This document shows, one piece after another, positions 1-7,946 of a DNA stretch of 16,506 nucleotides. The DNA is from CAZUZD01 sp964624465 (GTDB lineage Bacteria; Planctomycetota; Planctomycetia; Isosphaerales; Isosphaeraceae), in contig CAZUZD010000121.1 in NCBI GenBank assembly GCA_964624465.1, forward strand, positions 1-16,506, in the 5' to 3' direction. Position 1 is the stretch's first letter; each line of letters opens with the position of its first letter. The translations under genes and the position numbers were made by a program. The notes beneath the pieces are model-generated. The model made no database searches and was not told the origin of the DNA. It saw nothing but the letters and a program-made list of their open reading frames with translations.

Positions 1-947
1 AGGAGGTCCTCGCCCAGGCGATGGCCAACCACAAGGGGCCCCTGCCCACCGAGACCCTGCGACTCATCTTCCGCGAGCTGATGAGCGGCAGCCGCTCGCT
101 CCAGCGCACGCCCCGGGTCGCCTGCCTGGGCCCCAAGTACAGCTACAGCTACCTGGCCTCGGTCGCCAAGTTCGGGCACTCCGTCGAGCACGTCCCGGTC
201 GGCTCGATCGCCGCCGTGTTCGAGGAGGTCAACCGTCGCCACGTCCAGTTCGGCCTGGTGCCGCTCGAGAACTCGACCGACGGCCGGATCGCCGACACCC
301 TGGACATGTTCGCCAGGCTCCCGAACCTCAAGATCCGCGCCGAGGTCCGCCTGCGGGTCCGCCACTGCCTGATCGGCAAGGGGGAGTGGGGCCTGGTGCG
401 CCGGGTCTACTCCAAGGCGCAGGCGATCTCGCAGTGCCGCTACTGGCTCGGCAAGAACCTGCCGCAGGCGCAGCTGGTGGAGGTCGTCAGCACGGCCGCC
501 GCCGCCGAGCTGGCCAAGCGCGAGGAGTTCGCCGCCGCCATCGCCAGCCGCCAGGCGGCGGATGCCTACGGCCTCGACGTGATGGTCGAGAACATCGAGG
601 ACAGCCAGCACAACGTCACCCGGTTCGCCGTGATCGCCGAGCAGGACGAGCGCCCGACCGGCCGCGACAAGACGACGCTGATGTGCCGCCTGCCGCACCA
701 CAGCGGCTCGCTGGCCAAGGCGATCGAGCCGTTCGCCAAGAACGAGGTGAACATGACGTGGATCGAGTCGTTCCCGACCACCGAGCCGCCGGGCCCGGGG
801 CGCGACCCCACGTACCTGTTCTTCATCGACATCGACGGCCACTCGCAGGACGACTCGGTCAAGCGCGCCATCGACATGCTCCGCAAGCGCACCGACCGCC
901 TCGAGGTCCTCGGCTCCTACCCCCGCAGCGACTGCGTCGAGGGCTGA
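1..947 (+). CDS. pheA: Chorismate mutase / prephenate dehydratase (P-protein), 5' truncated
   Basis: Bifunctional phenylalanine-pathway enzyme: chorismate to prephenate, then prephenate to phenylpyruvate, in the cytoplasm. The reading frame is open from base 3, so the ATG at 21 is internal and the start lies outside the window. The first ~35 visible residues are the end of an AroQ-type chorismate mutase (NKGPLP-like NHKGPLPTE, then IFRELMSGS). The prephenate dehydratase domain follows (VACLGPKYSYSYLA, where the family usually has GPxGTF), with the catalytic Thr-Arg-Phe motif intact in HNVTRFAVI. The C-terminal ACT domain ends in the typical VLGSYPRSD. In this ACT domain the usual ESRP motif, which takes part in phenylalanine binding, reads ESFP (bases 764-775), so feedback control may differ. 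The gene is convergent with the FAD oxidoreductase, with a 12-bp gap. Identity is secure. Confidence 0.93.
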   Translation, partial: EVLAQAMANHKGPLPTETLRLIFRELMSGSRSLQRTPRVACLGPKYSYSYLASVAKFGHSVEHVPVGSIAAVFEEVNRRHVQFGLVPLENSTDGRIADTLDMFARLPNLKIRAEVRLRVRHCLIGKGEWGLVRRVYSKAQAISQCRYWLGKNLPQAQLVEVVSTAAAAELAKREEFAAAIASRQAADAYGLDVMVENIEDSQHNVTRFAVIAEQDERPTGRDKTTLMCRLPHHSGSLAKAIEPFAKNEVNMTWIESFPTTEPPGPGRDPTYLFFIDIDGHSQDDSVKRAIDMLRKRTDRLEVLGSYPRSDCVEG

Positions 948-959
948 TCCGCCCCCGGC

Positions 960-1946
960 TCAGGCCGTGATAAGCATCCGGGCGAGGGCGTCGCCGCTGC
1001 GGTAGGCGCCCTCGATCGTGCCGTCGCCGCACCAGTCACCGCCGGCGGCCAGCGCTCGGTCGGCATCGGCCAGATACGGGGCGAGTCCCGGCGCGGCGGG
1101 CGCCGCGAAGAGCCAGCGGTGGACCGACTCGAACACCGGGCGATCCAGGGTGATCCCGAACGCCGAGGCGGCGGCCGCCGCCAGCGCGCGGGCGACCTCG
1201 GGCCGCGGATCGTCCAGGTGCGCCTCCGCCCAGGCGTGACTGGACTGGATCACCAGCGCCGGACCGCCGGGGCGGCCCGGCTTGCGGTGGTTGTTCGCGA
1301 CCCAGCCCAGCACGGGGTGTGCCTCGCAGGTGATGCCGTCGGCGGGGAACTCCGTGTCGTCTTCGGGCCCGAGCATGAGGCTGAAGCACGGGCGCATCGC
1401 CACACCGCCCAGGGCCTCGGCCAGCGGACCCGACGCGGCGAGCAGGGCCGCCGACTGCGCCGGCGGCGCGGTGCTGACGACCCAGTCGAATGGGCCGGAC
1501 GCCTGACCGTGCGCGTCCTCCAGCGTCCAACGGCCCGGCGTCCCGCCCAGGTGGGTGACCGCGACCTGGGTGCGGACGGCGAGCCCGGTGGCCAGCGCCT
1601 GGCAGAGGGCGTTCATGCCGGGCACGCCCACCAGCCGCGGCTCGGCCGGGCCCTCGAGGACGAGCCGGCCATCCACGTCCAGCCGCGCGAACCGCGCCGA
1701 CCAGATGGCCAACCGATCGGGCGGCACCGTTTCGCGCAGGAAGCTGGCGAAATCGGGCTCACGGGGGGTGAAGCACTGGGCCCCGTGGTCGAAGCTGCAA
1801 TCCTCGGCGCGACGGGCGGCGGTGCGGCCGCCGACGCCGCGGCCCTTGTCGAGCACCACGGCCGCGTGGCCCGCCTGCCGGAGCCGACGCGCCAGGGTCA
1901 GGCCTGCCACCCCGGCCCCGATGATCCCCACGGTTCGCACGGGCAC
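960..1946 (-). CDS. Renalase-like NAD(P)/FAD-dependent oxidoreductase
   Basis: Predicted flavoprotein of 328 residues, in the family of COG3380/renalase-like amine-oxidase-fold proteins; the substrate is unknown. The N-terminus has a Rossmann dinucleotide motif GAGVAGL (residues 10-16). A flavoprotein GG motif (VGGRTAARR) follows, then the family signature SFDHGAQCFT. Near the C-terminus, GDWCGDGTIEGAYRSG matches the second FAD-contacting segment that ends this fold. There is no signal peptide or membrane segment, so it is probably cytoplasmic. The start is a GTG at 1946 with GGGGAG seven bases upstream; a second GTG two codons later is a possible alternative. It is probably a single-gene unit, since the next gene upstream on the same strand is 132 bp away behind a hairpin. 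Fold assignment is solid, function is open. Confidence 0.85.
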   Translation of the reverse strand: MPVRTVGIIGAGVAGLTLARRLRQAGHAAVVLDKGRGVGGRTAARRAEDCSFDHGAQCFTPREPDFASFLRETVPPDRLAIWSARFARLDVDGRLVLEGPAEPRLVGVPGMNALCQALATGLAVRTQVAVTHLGGTPGRWTLEDAHGQASGPFDWVVSTAPPAQSAALLAASGPLAEALGGVAMRPCFSLMLGPEDDTEFPADGITCEAHPVLGWVANNHRKPGRPGGPALVIQSSHAWAEAHLDDPRPEVARALAAAAASAFGITLDRPVFESVHRWLFAAPAAPGLAPYLADADRALAAGGDWCGDGTIEGAYRSGDALARMLITA

Positions 1947-2005
1947 GGGCCAGCTCCCCAGGGAGTCGTCACGGTTCTCGGCGGGCCGAGCCCCCAGGGC
2001 CGGCA

Positions 2006-2040
2006 GCCGCCCGGCCGATCGCTGCGATCCGCCGGGCGGC
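2006..2040 (-). terminator. GC-rich hairpin after the DUF4332 gene
   Basis: A 9-bp stem (GCCGCCCGG with CCGGGCGGC) encloses a 2/2 internal loop and a second 5-bp stem, GATCG/CGATC. It begins about 38 nt after the stop codon of the DUF4332 gene on the minus strand. No U-tract follows, so termination is inferred from position and stem strength. Confidence 0.45.
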
Positions 2041-2078
2041 CGGGGTTCGTGAGGCGGGTGCCGCCGCTCCGGATCCGA

Positions 2079-2483
2079 TCAATGGAAGACGGCGCGGGGG
2101 ATGGCCTGGGCCTGCTCGATCCAGCCGGCGATCTGGCCGGCCCCGGGCACCCGGTTGACCAGGTTCTTGGCGGCGTTGGTCTCGACCATCTTCGCGTGCA
2201 GGTTCTCGGCGTTGCGCTGGGCGAGCTCGGGCATCGAGTCGACGCCCGAGGCCTCGAGCAGCTCGGCGTACTGGGCGGCGACGCCGATGACGCGGTAGAG
2301 GTCGGCGTGGTTGACCCAGCGGAGGATCAGGGCGCCGGAGATGCCGGTCTCCTGGGCCAAGGCGTCGCGCCCGGCCTTCTGGGCCCCCTTCTCCAGCAGC
2401 TCCTCGACGGTATCGATGCCGGCCGCCTTGAGCTTGGCGGCGTACACCTCGCCGACCCCCTCGATGTCGATGATCTTGGCCAT
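2079..2483 (-). CDS. DUF4332 helix-hairpin-helix protein
   Basis: Small cytoplasmic protein of 134 residues. Its opening, IIDIEGVGEVYAAKLKAAGI, is the DUF4332 signature: an (HhH)-type motif in which GVGEVYAAKL is the hairpin. A second half follows (residues ~50-110) with a repeated helical pattern: ALILRWVNHADLYRVIGV, then YAELLEASGVDSMPELAQR. Such HhH repeats usually bind DNA non-specifically or act as protein adaptors; the role here is unknown. The ATG at 2483 is chosen because GGGGAG lies eight bases upstream and homology begins at once. The open frame continues upstream only as low-complexity Pro/Arg/Gly sequence. It stands alone between two terminator-like hairpins. Confidence 0.82.
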   Translation of the reverse strand: MAKIIDIEGVGEVYAAKLKAAGIDTVEELLEKGAQKAGRDALAQETGISGALILRWVNHADLYRVIGVAAQYAELLEASGVDSMPELAQRNAENLHAKMVETNAAKNLVNRVPGAGQIAGWIEQAQAIPRAVFH

Positions 2484-2563
2484 CGGAGCGACTCCCCATG
2501 AGCGCCGGCAAGCGGCGTTCGGTCCCACCGGCCCGGGGGGCCCCTCCGTCGGGACCCATGGCA

Positions 2564-2589
2564 TCCGGGCCGGCTCGGCCGGCCCCGGA
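2564..2589 (-). terminator. GC-rich hairpin after the MscS/cNMP channel gene
   Basis: An 11-bp stem with one bulged C (TCCGGGCCGGC against GCCGGCCCCGGA) and a 3-nt loop. It begins about 17 nt after the channel gene's stop codon in the minus direction. No U-tract is present. It probably ends the cyclase-channel transcript and separates it from the DUF4332 gene. Confidence 0.45.
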
Positions 2590-2605
2590 GGGGCCGCGGG
2601 CGGGT

Positions 2606-4063
2606 TCACGACCCGGCGATCGGGCCGGAGCGCCGCAGGGCGGACATGGCCTGGCGACGGACGTCGAGGACCTGCCCCAGATCTCGGCCTAACTTCGGGT
2701 TCGACTCCAGTAAAAGATGCACGGCATCGGGTTCCAGCACCAGGAGATTCAGGTCGTCGACGGCCCGGACGCCCAGCTCGCTGGGCTGGAGGGTGTGCAC
2801 GGCGTTCTCGCCGAAGAACTCGCCGCGGCCCACGCGGGCGATCTCGCGGCTGGTCCCGCGGGCGTCCTTGGCGATCAGGGCGGCCTCGCCCGAGAGCACC
2901 AGGCAGAGGCCCAGCGACTCGTCCCCCTCGTTGACCACCCACTCGCCGGCCGCGAACGACTTCTGGCCGACGCGGAAGGTCGATTCGTCGAGCGCGCGGC
3001 CGGCGTCCGGCGGCACGAACTGGGGGAACTCGCGGAGCAGCCGGTGGGCGCGCCGGGGGTCGGGCGGGGTCTCGTCGGCCTGGAGCTCGACGGCCGTCGG
3101 GAACGGGATCTTGATGCCGGTGCGCTGGCAGGCGTACCAGACCCGGGTCATGAAGGCGTCGCGGATCGCCGGCAGCCGGTCCTGGCTGCTGACGCTGAAG
3201 ATCGCGGCGTAGACGATCGCGAAGTCGCCGTAGTTGCGGGTCCGCACCAGCGGCGGCGGGTCGTCGAGCACGCCGGGAGTCGTCTGGAGCAGCTCCATCA
3301 GCATCGCCTTCACGGCGTTCGGCGGGTCGTCGTAGGAGAAGCCCAGCTCGATGACCTCGGTCCGCAGCGGGGTCGGCCGCGACAGGTTCCGGAACGAGCC
3401 CTTGTACAGCACCGAGTTCGGGACGATGAACAGCTCGCGGGTGCCGGTCTCGATGTGCGCCGACCGCCAGTTGATCTCGACGACCTTGCCGATCGTACCG
3501 TCGACCTGGACCCAGTCGTTGAGCGTGATCGGGCGCTCGAACAGGAGCATGAGGCCCGAGACGATGTTGCCCAGCGGCTCCTGCAGCGCCAGGCCGATGA
3601 CGATCGAGCCGACGCCCAGCGCCGTGATCGCCCCTTCGAGCGACTTGCCCCAGACCTGCGAGTAGATGATGCCGGCGCCCAGCGCCACCAGCAGGGTCCG
3701 GGCCAGGTCGCGGACGAGCTTGGGGACCCGCTCCTGCCAGCTGTCGGAGACGGCCGTGCTGAAGATGACGTCGTTGACGAAGGTCAGGCCCGTGTACAGC
3801 ACCGCGATCCAGAAGAGCGTCTGCGAGATCCGCACGACGTAGCCGGCCTCGGGCAGCTCGGCGACCCGCGACATCAGCAGCATCACGGCCGCCACGGGCA
3901 CGACCAGGGTCCGCAGGCCCCAGAGCGTCGAGGCGAGCACCGGCAGCCGGGTCCTGGCGACGGCCAGCAGCTCGCCCAGCACCACCATCAGGATCGGGAA
4001 CCCCAGCATCAGGCCGAGGCCCCAGCGCACCGTTTCGGACTGGAGCGTCAGGGTGTTGTCCAT
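2606..4063 (-). CDS. MscS-family channel with C-terminal cyclic-nucleotide-binding domain
   Basis: Inner-membrane channel of 485 residues. About five hydrophobic segments lie before residue ~170. The last is the pore-lining MscS helix (ITALGVGSIVIGLALQEPLG), followed by the family's beta domain (LNDWVQVDGTIGKVVEINWR, then VPNSVLYKGSFRN). From residue ~365 there is a Crp-like cNMP-binding fold (FAAGEWVVNEGD, VLSGEAALI, GRGEFFGENAV). This is the architecture of bacterial cyclic-nucleotide-gated MscS channels. The phosphate-binding cassette starts normally (FGENA, Glu419), but the conserved Arg that grips the cyclic phosphate is Ser428 (QPSELGVRA), so binding of cAMP or cGMP is doubtful. The ATG at 4063 has GGGGAG 12 bases upstream. 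The gene starts 22 nt after the cyclase-like gene's stop codon, so co-transcription is likely. Confidence 0.88.
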   Translation of the reverse strand: MDNTLTLQSETVRWGLGLMLGFPILMVVLGELLAVARTRLPVLASTLWGLRTLVVPVAAVMLLMSRVAELPEAGYVVRISQTLFWIAVLYTGLTFVNDVIFSTAVSDSWQERVPKLVRDLARTLLVALGAGIIYSQVWGKSLEGAITALGVGSIVIGLALQEPLGNIVSGLMLLFERPITLNDWVQVDGTIGKVVEINWRSAHIETGTRELFIVPNSVLYKGSFRNLSRPTPLRTEVIELGFSYDDPPNAVKAMLMELLQTTPGVLDDPPPLVRTRNYGDFAIVYAAIFSVSSQDRLPAIRDAFMTRVWYACQRTGIKIPFPTAVELQADETPPDPRRAHRLLREFPQFVPPDAGRALDESTFRVGQKSFAAGEWVVNEGDESLGLCLVLSGEAALIAKDARGTSREIARVGRGEFFGENAVHTLQPSELGVRAVDDLNLLVLEPDAVHLLLESNPKLGRDLGQVLDVRRQAMSALRRSGPIAGS

Positions 4064-4085
4064 CGTCGCGTCGTGCTCCCCGGGC

Positions 4086-6194
4086 TCAGACCCGGATGCT
4101 CCAGGTGGCGATCGAGCCCTTGTCCTTGACCTGGACCTCGGACTGCGGCTCGCACGGGTACAGTTCGCCGATCCGGTTGTGGACCTCGTCGGTGATCTGG
4201 ATCGACGTGATCCCGTCGGACTTCAGGCTCCGCGCCACGGTGACCGTGTCGCCCCAGAGGTCGTAGAGGAACTTGCTGCGGCCGACCACGCCGCCGACCA
4301 CCGGGCCGCTGTTGATCCCGATCTCGGCGACGAGCTGGGTGCCCCGCTCCTGGTTGAACCGCCGCACGATCCGGACGAACTCCTGCGCGAAGTCGATGAT
4401 CCGGTTGGTGTGGTCGGGCCGCTCCACCGACAGGCCGCAGACGGCCATGTAGGCGCTGCCCAGGGTCTTGACCTTCTCGACCCCGTACCGCTCGGCCGCC
4501 TCGTCGAAGGCCACGACCATGTCGTGCAGCGTCTGGAGCGCCTTGTCGGGCCCGAGCGCCTCGGTCACGGCGTCGAAGCCGAGCAGGTCGGCGAACAGGA
4601 CGGTCACGTCGGCGTAGGTCTGGTTCTGGAAGCCGTCGCCGGCCTGGAGCCGGCTGGCCACCGGCGCCGGCAGGATGTTCAGCAGGAGTTCCTCGTTCTC
4701 GCGGATCTTCTGGTAGAGCTGCGTCGACTTCGACTTCAGGCTCCGCGCCATCTCGTTGAACGCCCGGCTCAGGTCGCCGAACTCGTCGCGCGAGACCACC
4801 GGCACCTGCACGTCGAGGTTCCCCTGGCTGAGCTTGCGGGCCGCCTCGGCGAGCCGCTGCACGGGCCTGGCGAACATCGACGCCAGCGCCAGGGCCAGCA
4901 TGGTCACGCCCATGGCGATGCCGGCGGTCGTCAGCAGCAGCAGCCGGCCGAAGCGGTTGACCGGCTCGAACGCCTCGGCCGTGTCCATCTTGGCCACGAT
5001 TCCCCAGCGGAACTCGTTGGTGTCGAGCGGCCCGAAGGCGGTGATCACGGCCTTGCCCCGGTAGTCCGTGGCCAGCAACGTGCCCTCGCGGCCCTCCAGG
5101 GCGGCGGCCGCGGCCTCGGTCTTCACCGGCAGGGCCAGCACGGCGGTGTCCGTGCGCTCCATCTGCTGGATCTGCTTGTTCGAGACCCCATTGGCCCGCA
5201 GGTCGGCCAGGAGCTTGGTCCGCTGGTCCTTCTCGTAGAAGAACCGCGACCGCGACCGCATCAGCCGGTCGGGGCCGACCAGGTAGACCTCGCCGGTCTT
5301 GCCCAGCCCCTCCTGCTCCCAGCGGTAGTCGCCGGTCATGATCCGGTTGATCTCGTCGTTGGGGAACTGGATGAACAGGAACCCGATCCGGGTCTGGCCG
5401 TCGAAGATCGGGCTGGCGACGAAGGCGGTGGGCCGGTTCAGGTTCGCCGGATAGGCCTCGAAGTCCACGAACACGAAGTCATCCCGCACCATCGAGCGCC
5501 GGATCTTGCGGAACAGGTCGCCGGCGTTGGTCTCGGCCAGGACGCCTCGCGTGAAGTTCCGGGCGAAGTCGACCTCCTTGCCGGTGCTGTAGACGACGTC
5601 GCCGGTCTCCTCGTCGACGAGCATCAGGTCGTCGTAGCGGAAGTTTTTGACCAGGTCGAGCATCTTGGGGTGCAGCCTGCGGTGGGCCGCGTCGTAGTTG
5701 CTGCCGTCGCCCGCCGACTCGACTTCCTCCTTGCGGTCGTAGGGGACGTCCTTGGTCCGGGCCAGGTACTGATACTGGAGGTACTTGCCGGGGGTGCTCT
5801 GGGGCAGCACCGACTTGATCGTCGGGGCGCCGTCCATGGTCTTGGCCAGCAGGGGCAGGTACTCGTCGCGGTAGTACGTCTCCAGCGACCGCTCCATCTC
5901 GGGCGTGATCGTGGCCGACTCCAGCTCGTGGTACGCGGCCCGGAAGTCGCGCATGGCGTGGATGATCCCCTCGCTGTCGGAGAGGGCGACCACCTGGCCC
6001 TTGAGGGTCTGGAGCACGTTGCGCAGCAGCGACGCCTTCTCGTGGCGGATGCTGGTCAGCTGGCTGTACACCCGCTCGGCCAGCGCCGACCGGCCGTTGA
6101 CGTAGCCGATGTAGCCGACGATCAGCACCGACCCGAGGCTCACCAGCAGGAGCATCAGGATCAGCTTTGACTGGATGCTCAACCGCTTGAACAT
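4086..6194 (-). CDS. Membrane receptor with HAMP and class III cyclase domain, active site degenerate
   Basis: Protein of 702 residues. It has an N-terminal membrane segment (residues ~8-28) and a ~380-residue extracytoplasmic region that looks like a Cache sensor (GKTGEVYLVGPDRLMRSRS near its end). A second membrane segment follows (LLTTAGIAMGVTMLALALAS), then HAMP (ARPVQRLAEAARKLSQGNL), a short coiled linker (NEELLLNILPAPVASRL) and a class III nucleotidyl cyclase domain. First metal Asp536 (LFADLLGF), the purine-selecting Lys576 and the Asp of YDLWGD are present. The second metal Asp is Ser580 (KTLGSAYMAV), the transition-state Asn is Thr652, and the transition-state Arg is Ser656 (DTVTVARSLKS). 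It is therefore probably a pseudo-cyclase or needs a partner. The ATG at 6194 is preferred because the membrane helix follows directly; no clear ribosome site is seen. Open frame continues upstream to a TTG at 6317 as Pro/Ser-rich sequence. Confidence 0.85.
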   Translation of the reverse strand: MFKRLSIQSKLILMLLLVSLGSVLIVGYIGYVNGRSALAERVYSQLTSIRHEKASLLRNVLQTLKGQVVALSDSEGIIHAMRDFRAAYHELESATITPEMERSLETYYRDEYLPLLAKTMDGAPTIKSVLPQSTPGKYLQYQYLARTKDVPYDRKEEVESAGDGSNYDAAHRRLHPKMLDLVKNFRYDDLMLVDEETGDVVYSTGKEVDFARNFTRGVLAETNAGDLFRKIRRSMVRDDFVFVDFEAYPANLNRPTAFVASPIFDGQTRIGFLFIQFPNDEINRIMTGDYRWEQEGLGKTGEVYLVGPDRLMRSRSRFFYEKDQRTKLLADLRANGVSNKQIQQMERTDTAVLALPVKTEAAAAALEGREGTLLATDYRGKAVITAFGPLDTNEFRWGIVAKMDTAEAFEPVNRFGRLLLLTTAGIAMGVTMLALALASMFARPVQRLAEAARKLSQGNLDVQVPVVSRDEFGDLSRAFNEMARSLKSKSTQLYQKIRENEELLLNILPAPVASRLQAGDGFQNQTYADVTVLFADLLGFDAVTEALGPDKALQTLHDMVVAFDEAAERYGVEKVKTLGSAYMAVCGLSVERPDHTNRIIDFAQEFVRIVRRFNQERGTQLVAEIGINSGPVVGGVVGRSKFLYDLWGDTVTVARSLKSDGITSIQITDEVHNRIGELYPCEPQSEVQVKDKGSIATWSIRV

Positions 6195-6295
6195 GGCGGG
6201 CACTCGGAGCCAGGCGGGCGTGGCCGTGGCGGCAGGACGATCGGCCGACGGTGCCGATCCCGGGGGGCCCGGGGACCATCCCCCGGAGCGCGCCG

Positions 6296-6301
6296 AGTCT
6301 A
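6296..6301 (-). promoter_or_regulatory. Possible -10 box for the cyclase-channel unit
   Basis: TAGACT on the minus strand, about 100 nt before the cyclase-like start, beside the only AT-rich patch in the 284-bp divergent region with thrC (roughly 6310-6330). No good -35 is visible. The same GCTAGACT octamer recurs before the kinase gene, which is the main support. Confidence 0.25.
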
Positions 6302-6403
6302 GCGGAAACCGCGACAATTTCTAAGACCAATTCCGCGTGTCGATCCGTTGGGCCCCGCGGACGGCGCCGCCCGGGTCCCCTTCCCCGGGCCCGGCGCATC
6401 CCC

Positions 6404-6409
6404 TAGAAT
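6404..6409 (+). promoter_or_regulatory. Possible -10 box for thrC
   Basis: TAGAAT, a five-of-six match to the sigma-70 -10 consensus, 69 nt upstream of the thrC start. No recognisable -35 lies 16-18 nt upstream. The remaining divergent region between the cyclase-like gene and thrC (6195-6478) shows GC-rich sequence only. Confidence 0.3.
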
Positions 6410-6478
6410 GGGCACGCGTGGATCTGGAGGGCCCGCCCGGCGCCGGCGGCCCCGCCCGCGCCCGAGGGAGCCTGCGCG

Positions 6479-7924
6479 ATGCCCGTCTCCGCCCCGTCCG
6501 CCATCGCCGAGCGGGCCTACCAGCAGTGCATCAACCCGGCGTGCCGGGCCACCCTGGAGATCCCCCGCGCCGCCTTCGCCTGCCCCGACTGCGGCGACCT
6601 GCTCGACGTCGTCTACGACTGGGACCGCCTGCCGGTCCCGAAGCGCCTCAGCGACTTCGAGGCCAAGTGGTCCCGGCGCCTGGACCCGCTCTGCTTCTCC
6701 GGCGTCTGGCGGTTCCGCGAGCTGCTGCCGTTCGCCCCGCCCGAGCAGGTCGTCACCATCGGCGAGGGCCAGACCCTCCTGCGGCCCTCGACCAAGGTCG
6801 CCGAATTCGTCGGCATGAACCCCGGCCAGCTGTACTTGCAGTACGAGGGCATGAACCCCTCGGGCAGCTTCAAGGACAACGGCATGACCGCCGCGTTTAC
6901 CCACGCGCGGATGGTCGGAGCCCGCCGGGTCGCCTGCGCCAGCACCGGCAACACCTCCGCCGCCCTGGCCGTCTACTGCTCGGCCACCGACTTCGGCTTC
7001 AAGGCGATCATCTTCATCGGCTCGGGCAAGATCTCCTACGGCAAGCTCTCCCAGGCCCTGGATCATGGCGCCCTCACGCTCCAGATCGCCGGCGACTTCG
7101 ACGACGCCATGCAGCGGGTCCAGCAGGTCGCCACCCGACTGGGCATCTACCTCATGAACTCGGTCAACCCCTTCCGGCTCGAGGGCCAGAAGACGGTCAT
7201 GTACCGGGTGCTGGAGGCGCTCGGCTGGGAGATCCCCGACTGGATCGTGGTGCCGGGCGGGAACCTCGGCAACTCGTCGGCCTTCGGCAAGGCGTTCCTC
7301 GAGCTCAAGCACCTGGGCCTGATCGACCGCGTGCCCCGCCTGGCCGTGATCAACGCCGCCGGCGCCCGCACGCTGGACGACCTCGTCGGCCACCACCACC
7401 TGACCTGGAACGACGGCCTGCCCGATGCCCAGGTGACCCGGGGCTTCTACCACGCCATGGACGTCGAGGGCCGCCGCGCCTCGACGATCGCCTCGGCCAT
7501 CGAGATCAACCGCCCGGTAAACCTCAAGAAGTGCCTGCGGGCGCTCAACTTCTGCGACGGCGTGGTCCGGCACGTCTCCGACCAAGAGATCATGGACGCC
7601 AAGGCCCGGGTGGGGGCCGGCGGCCTGGGCTGCGAGCCCGCCAGCGCCGCCAGCGTGGCCGGCGCCCGCAAGCTCCGCGAGGAGGGGATCATCGCCCCCA
7701 GCGACCGGGTCGTCTGCATCCTGACCGGCCACCAGCTCAAGGACCCGACCGCCACGGTCGCCTACCACAGCGCCGATCAGGAGCAGTTCGAGAAGATCCT
7801 CGGCAGCCGCGGCGTCCGGCGCGCCGGCTTCGCCAACCGCCCGGTGGTCGTCGCCAACGACCTCGACGACATCATCCGCACCATCGCCCTCTACTCCGAC
7901 GCCGAGCCCGCCCCCGACGCCTGA
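6479..7924 (+). CDS. thrC: Threonine synthase
   Basis: PLP enzyme converting O-phospho-L-homoserine to threonine in the cytoplasm, 481 residues. The N-terminus has a zinc-ribbon-like set of cysteines (C17-x4-C22, C35-x2-C38) typical of the longer bacterial and archaeal threonine synthases. The PLP lysine is Lys132 in NPSGSFKDNG (family form SFKDRG), followed by the phosphate-binding segment ASTGNTSAALA. A conserved VPGGNLGNSSAFGKA loop and a GCEPASAAS segment near residue 385 complete the fold type II layout. The ATG at 6479 has GAGGGAG eight bases upstream. The gene is monocistronic by context: divergent from the cyclase-like gene and followed by an inverted repeat. Other fold type II enzymes such as cysteate synthase are possible, but threonine synthase is the best fit. 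Confidence 0.92.
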   Translation: MPVSAPSAIAERAYQQCINPACRATLEIPRAAFACPDCGDLLDVVYDWDRLPVPKRLSDFEAKWSRRLDPLCFSGVWRFRELLPFAPPEQVVTIGEGQTLLRPSTKVAEFVGMNPGQLYLQYEGMNPSGSFKDNGMTAAFTHARMVGARRVACASTGNTSAALAVYCSATDFGFKAIIFIGSGKISYGKLSQALDHGALTLQIAGDFDDAMQRVQQVATRLGIYLMNSVNPFRLEGQKTVMYRVLEALGWEIPDWIVVPGGNLGNSSAFGKAFLELKHLGLIDRVPRLAVINAAGARTLDDLVGHHHLTWNDGLPDAQVTRGFYHAMDVEGRRASTIASAIEINRPVNLKKCLRALNFCDGVVRHVSDQEIMDAKARVGAGGLGCEPASAASVAGARKLREEGIIAPSDRVVCILTGHQLKDPTATVAYHSADQEQFEKILGSRGVRRAGFANRPVVVANDLDDIIRTIALYSDAEPAPDA

Positions 7925-7946
7925 GCCGACCCGGGAATTGTCTGAG

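Noticed and set aside
21..23. ATG as the start of pheA
   Set aside because: The same frame is open to the window edge, and the residues around it belong to the chorismate mutase domain, so the gene begins outside the window.
4053..6170. 705-codon open frame on the plus strand across the cyclase-like gene
   Set aside because: Composition is Gly/Leu/Val/Asp/Gln/Arg-rich with no domains. It is antisense to a gene with clear domains and is a by-product of high GC.
2606..6194. Calling the pair an active cAMP-producing and cAMP-gated system, or a CBASS-type defence system
   Set aside because: Catalytic and ligand residues are missing in both proteins, and there is no CD-NTase, effector or other defence gene nearby.
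6195..6317. Longer N-terminus for the cyclase-like protein from a TTG at 6317
   Set aside because: It would put 41 Pro/Ser/Ala-rich residues before the first membrane helix and run through the likely promoter region.
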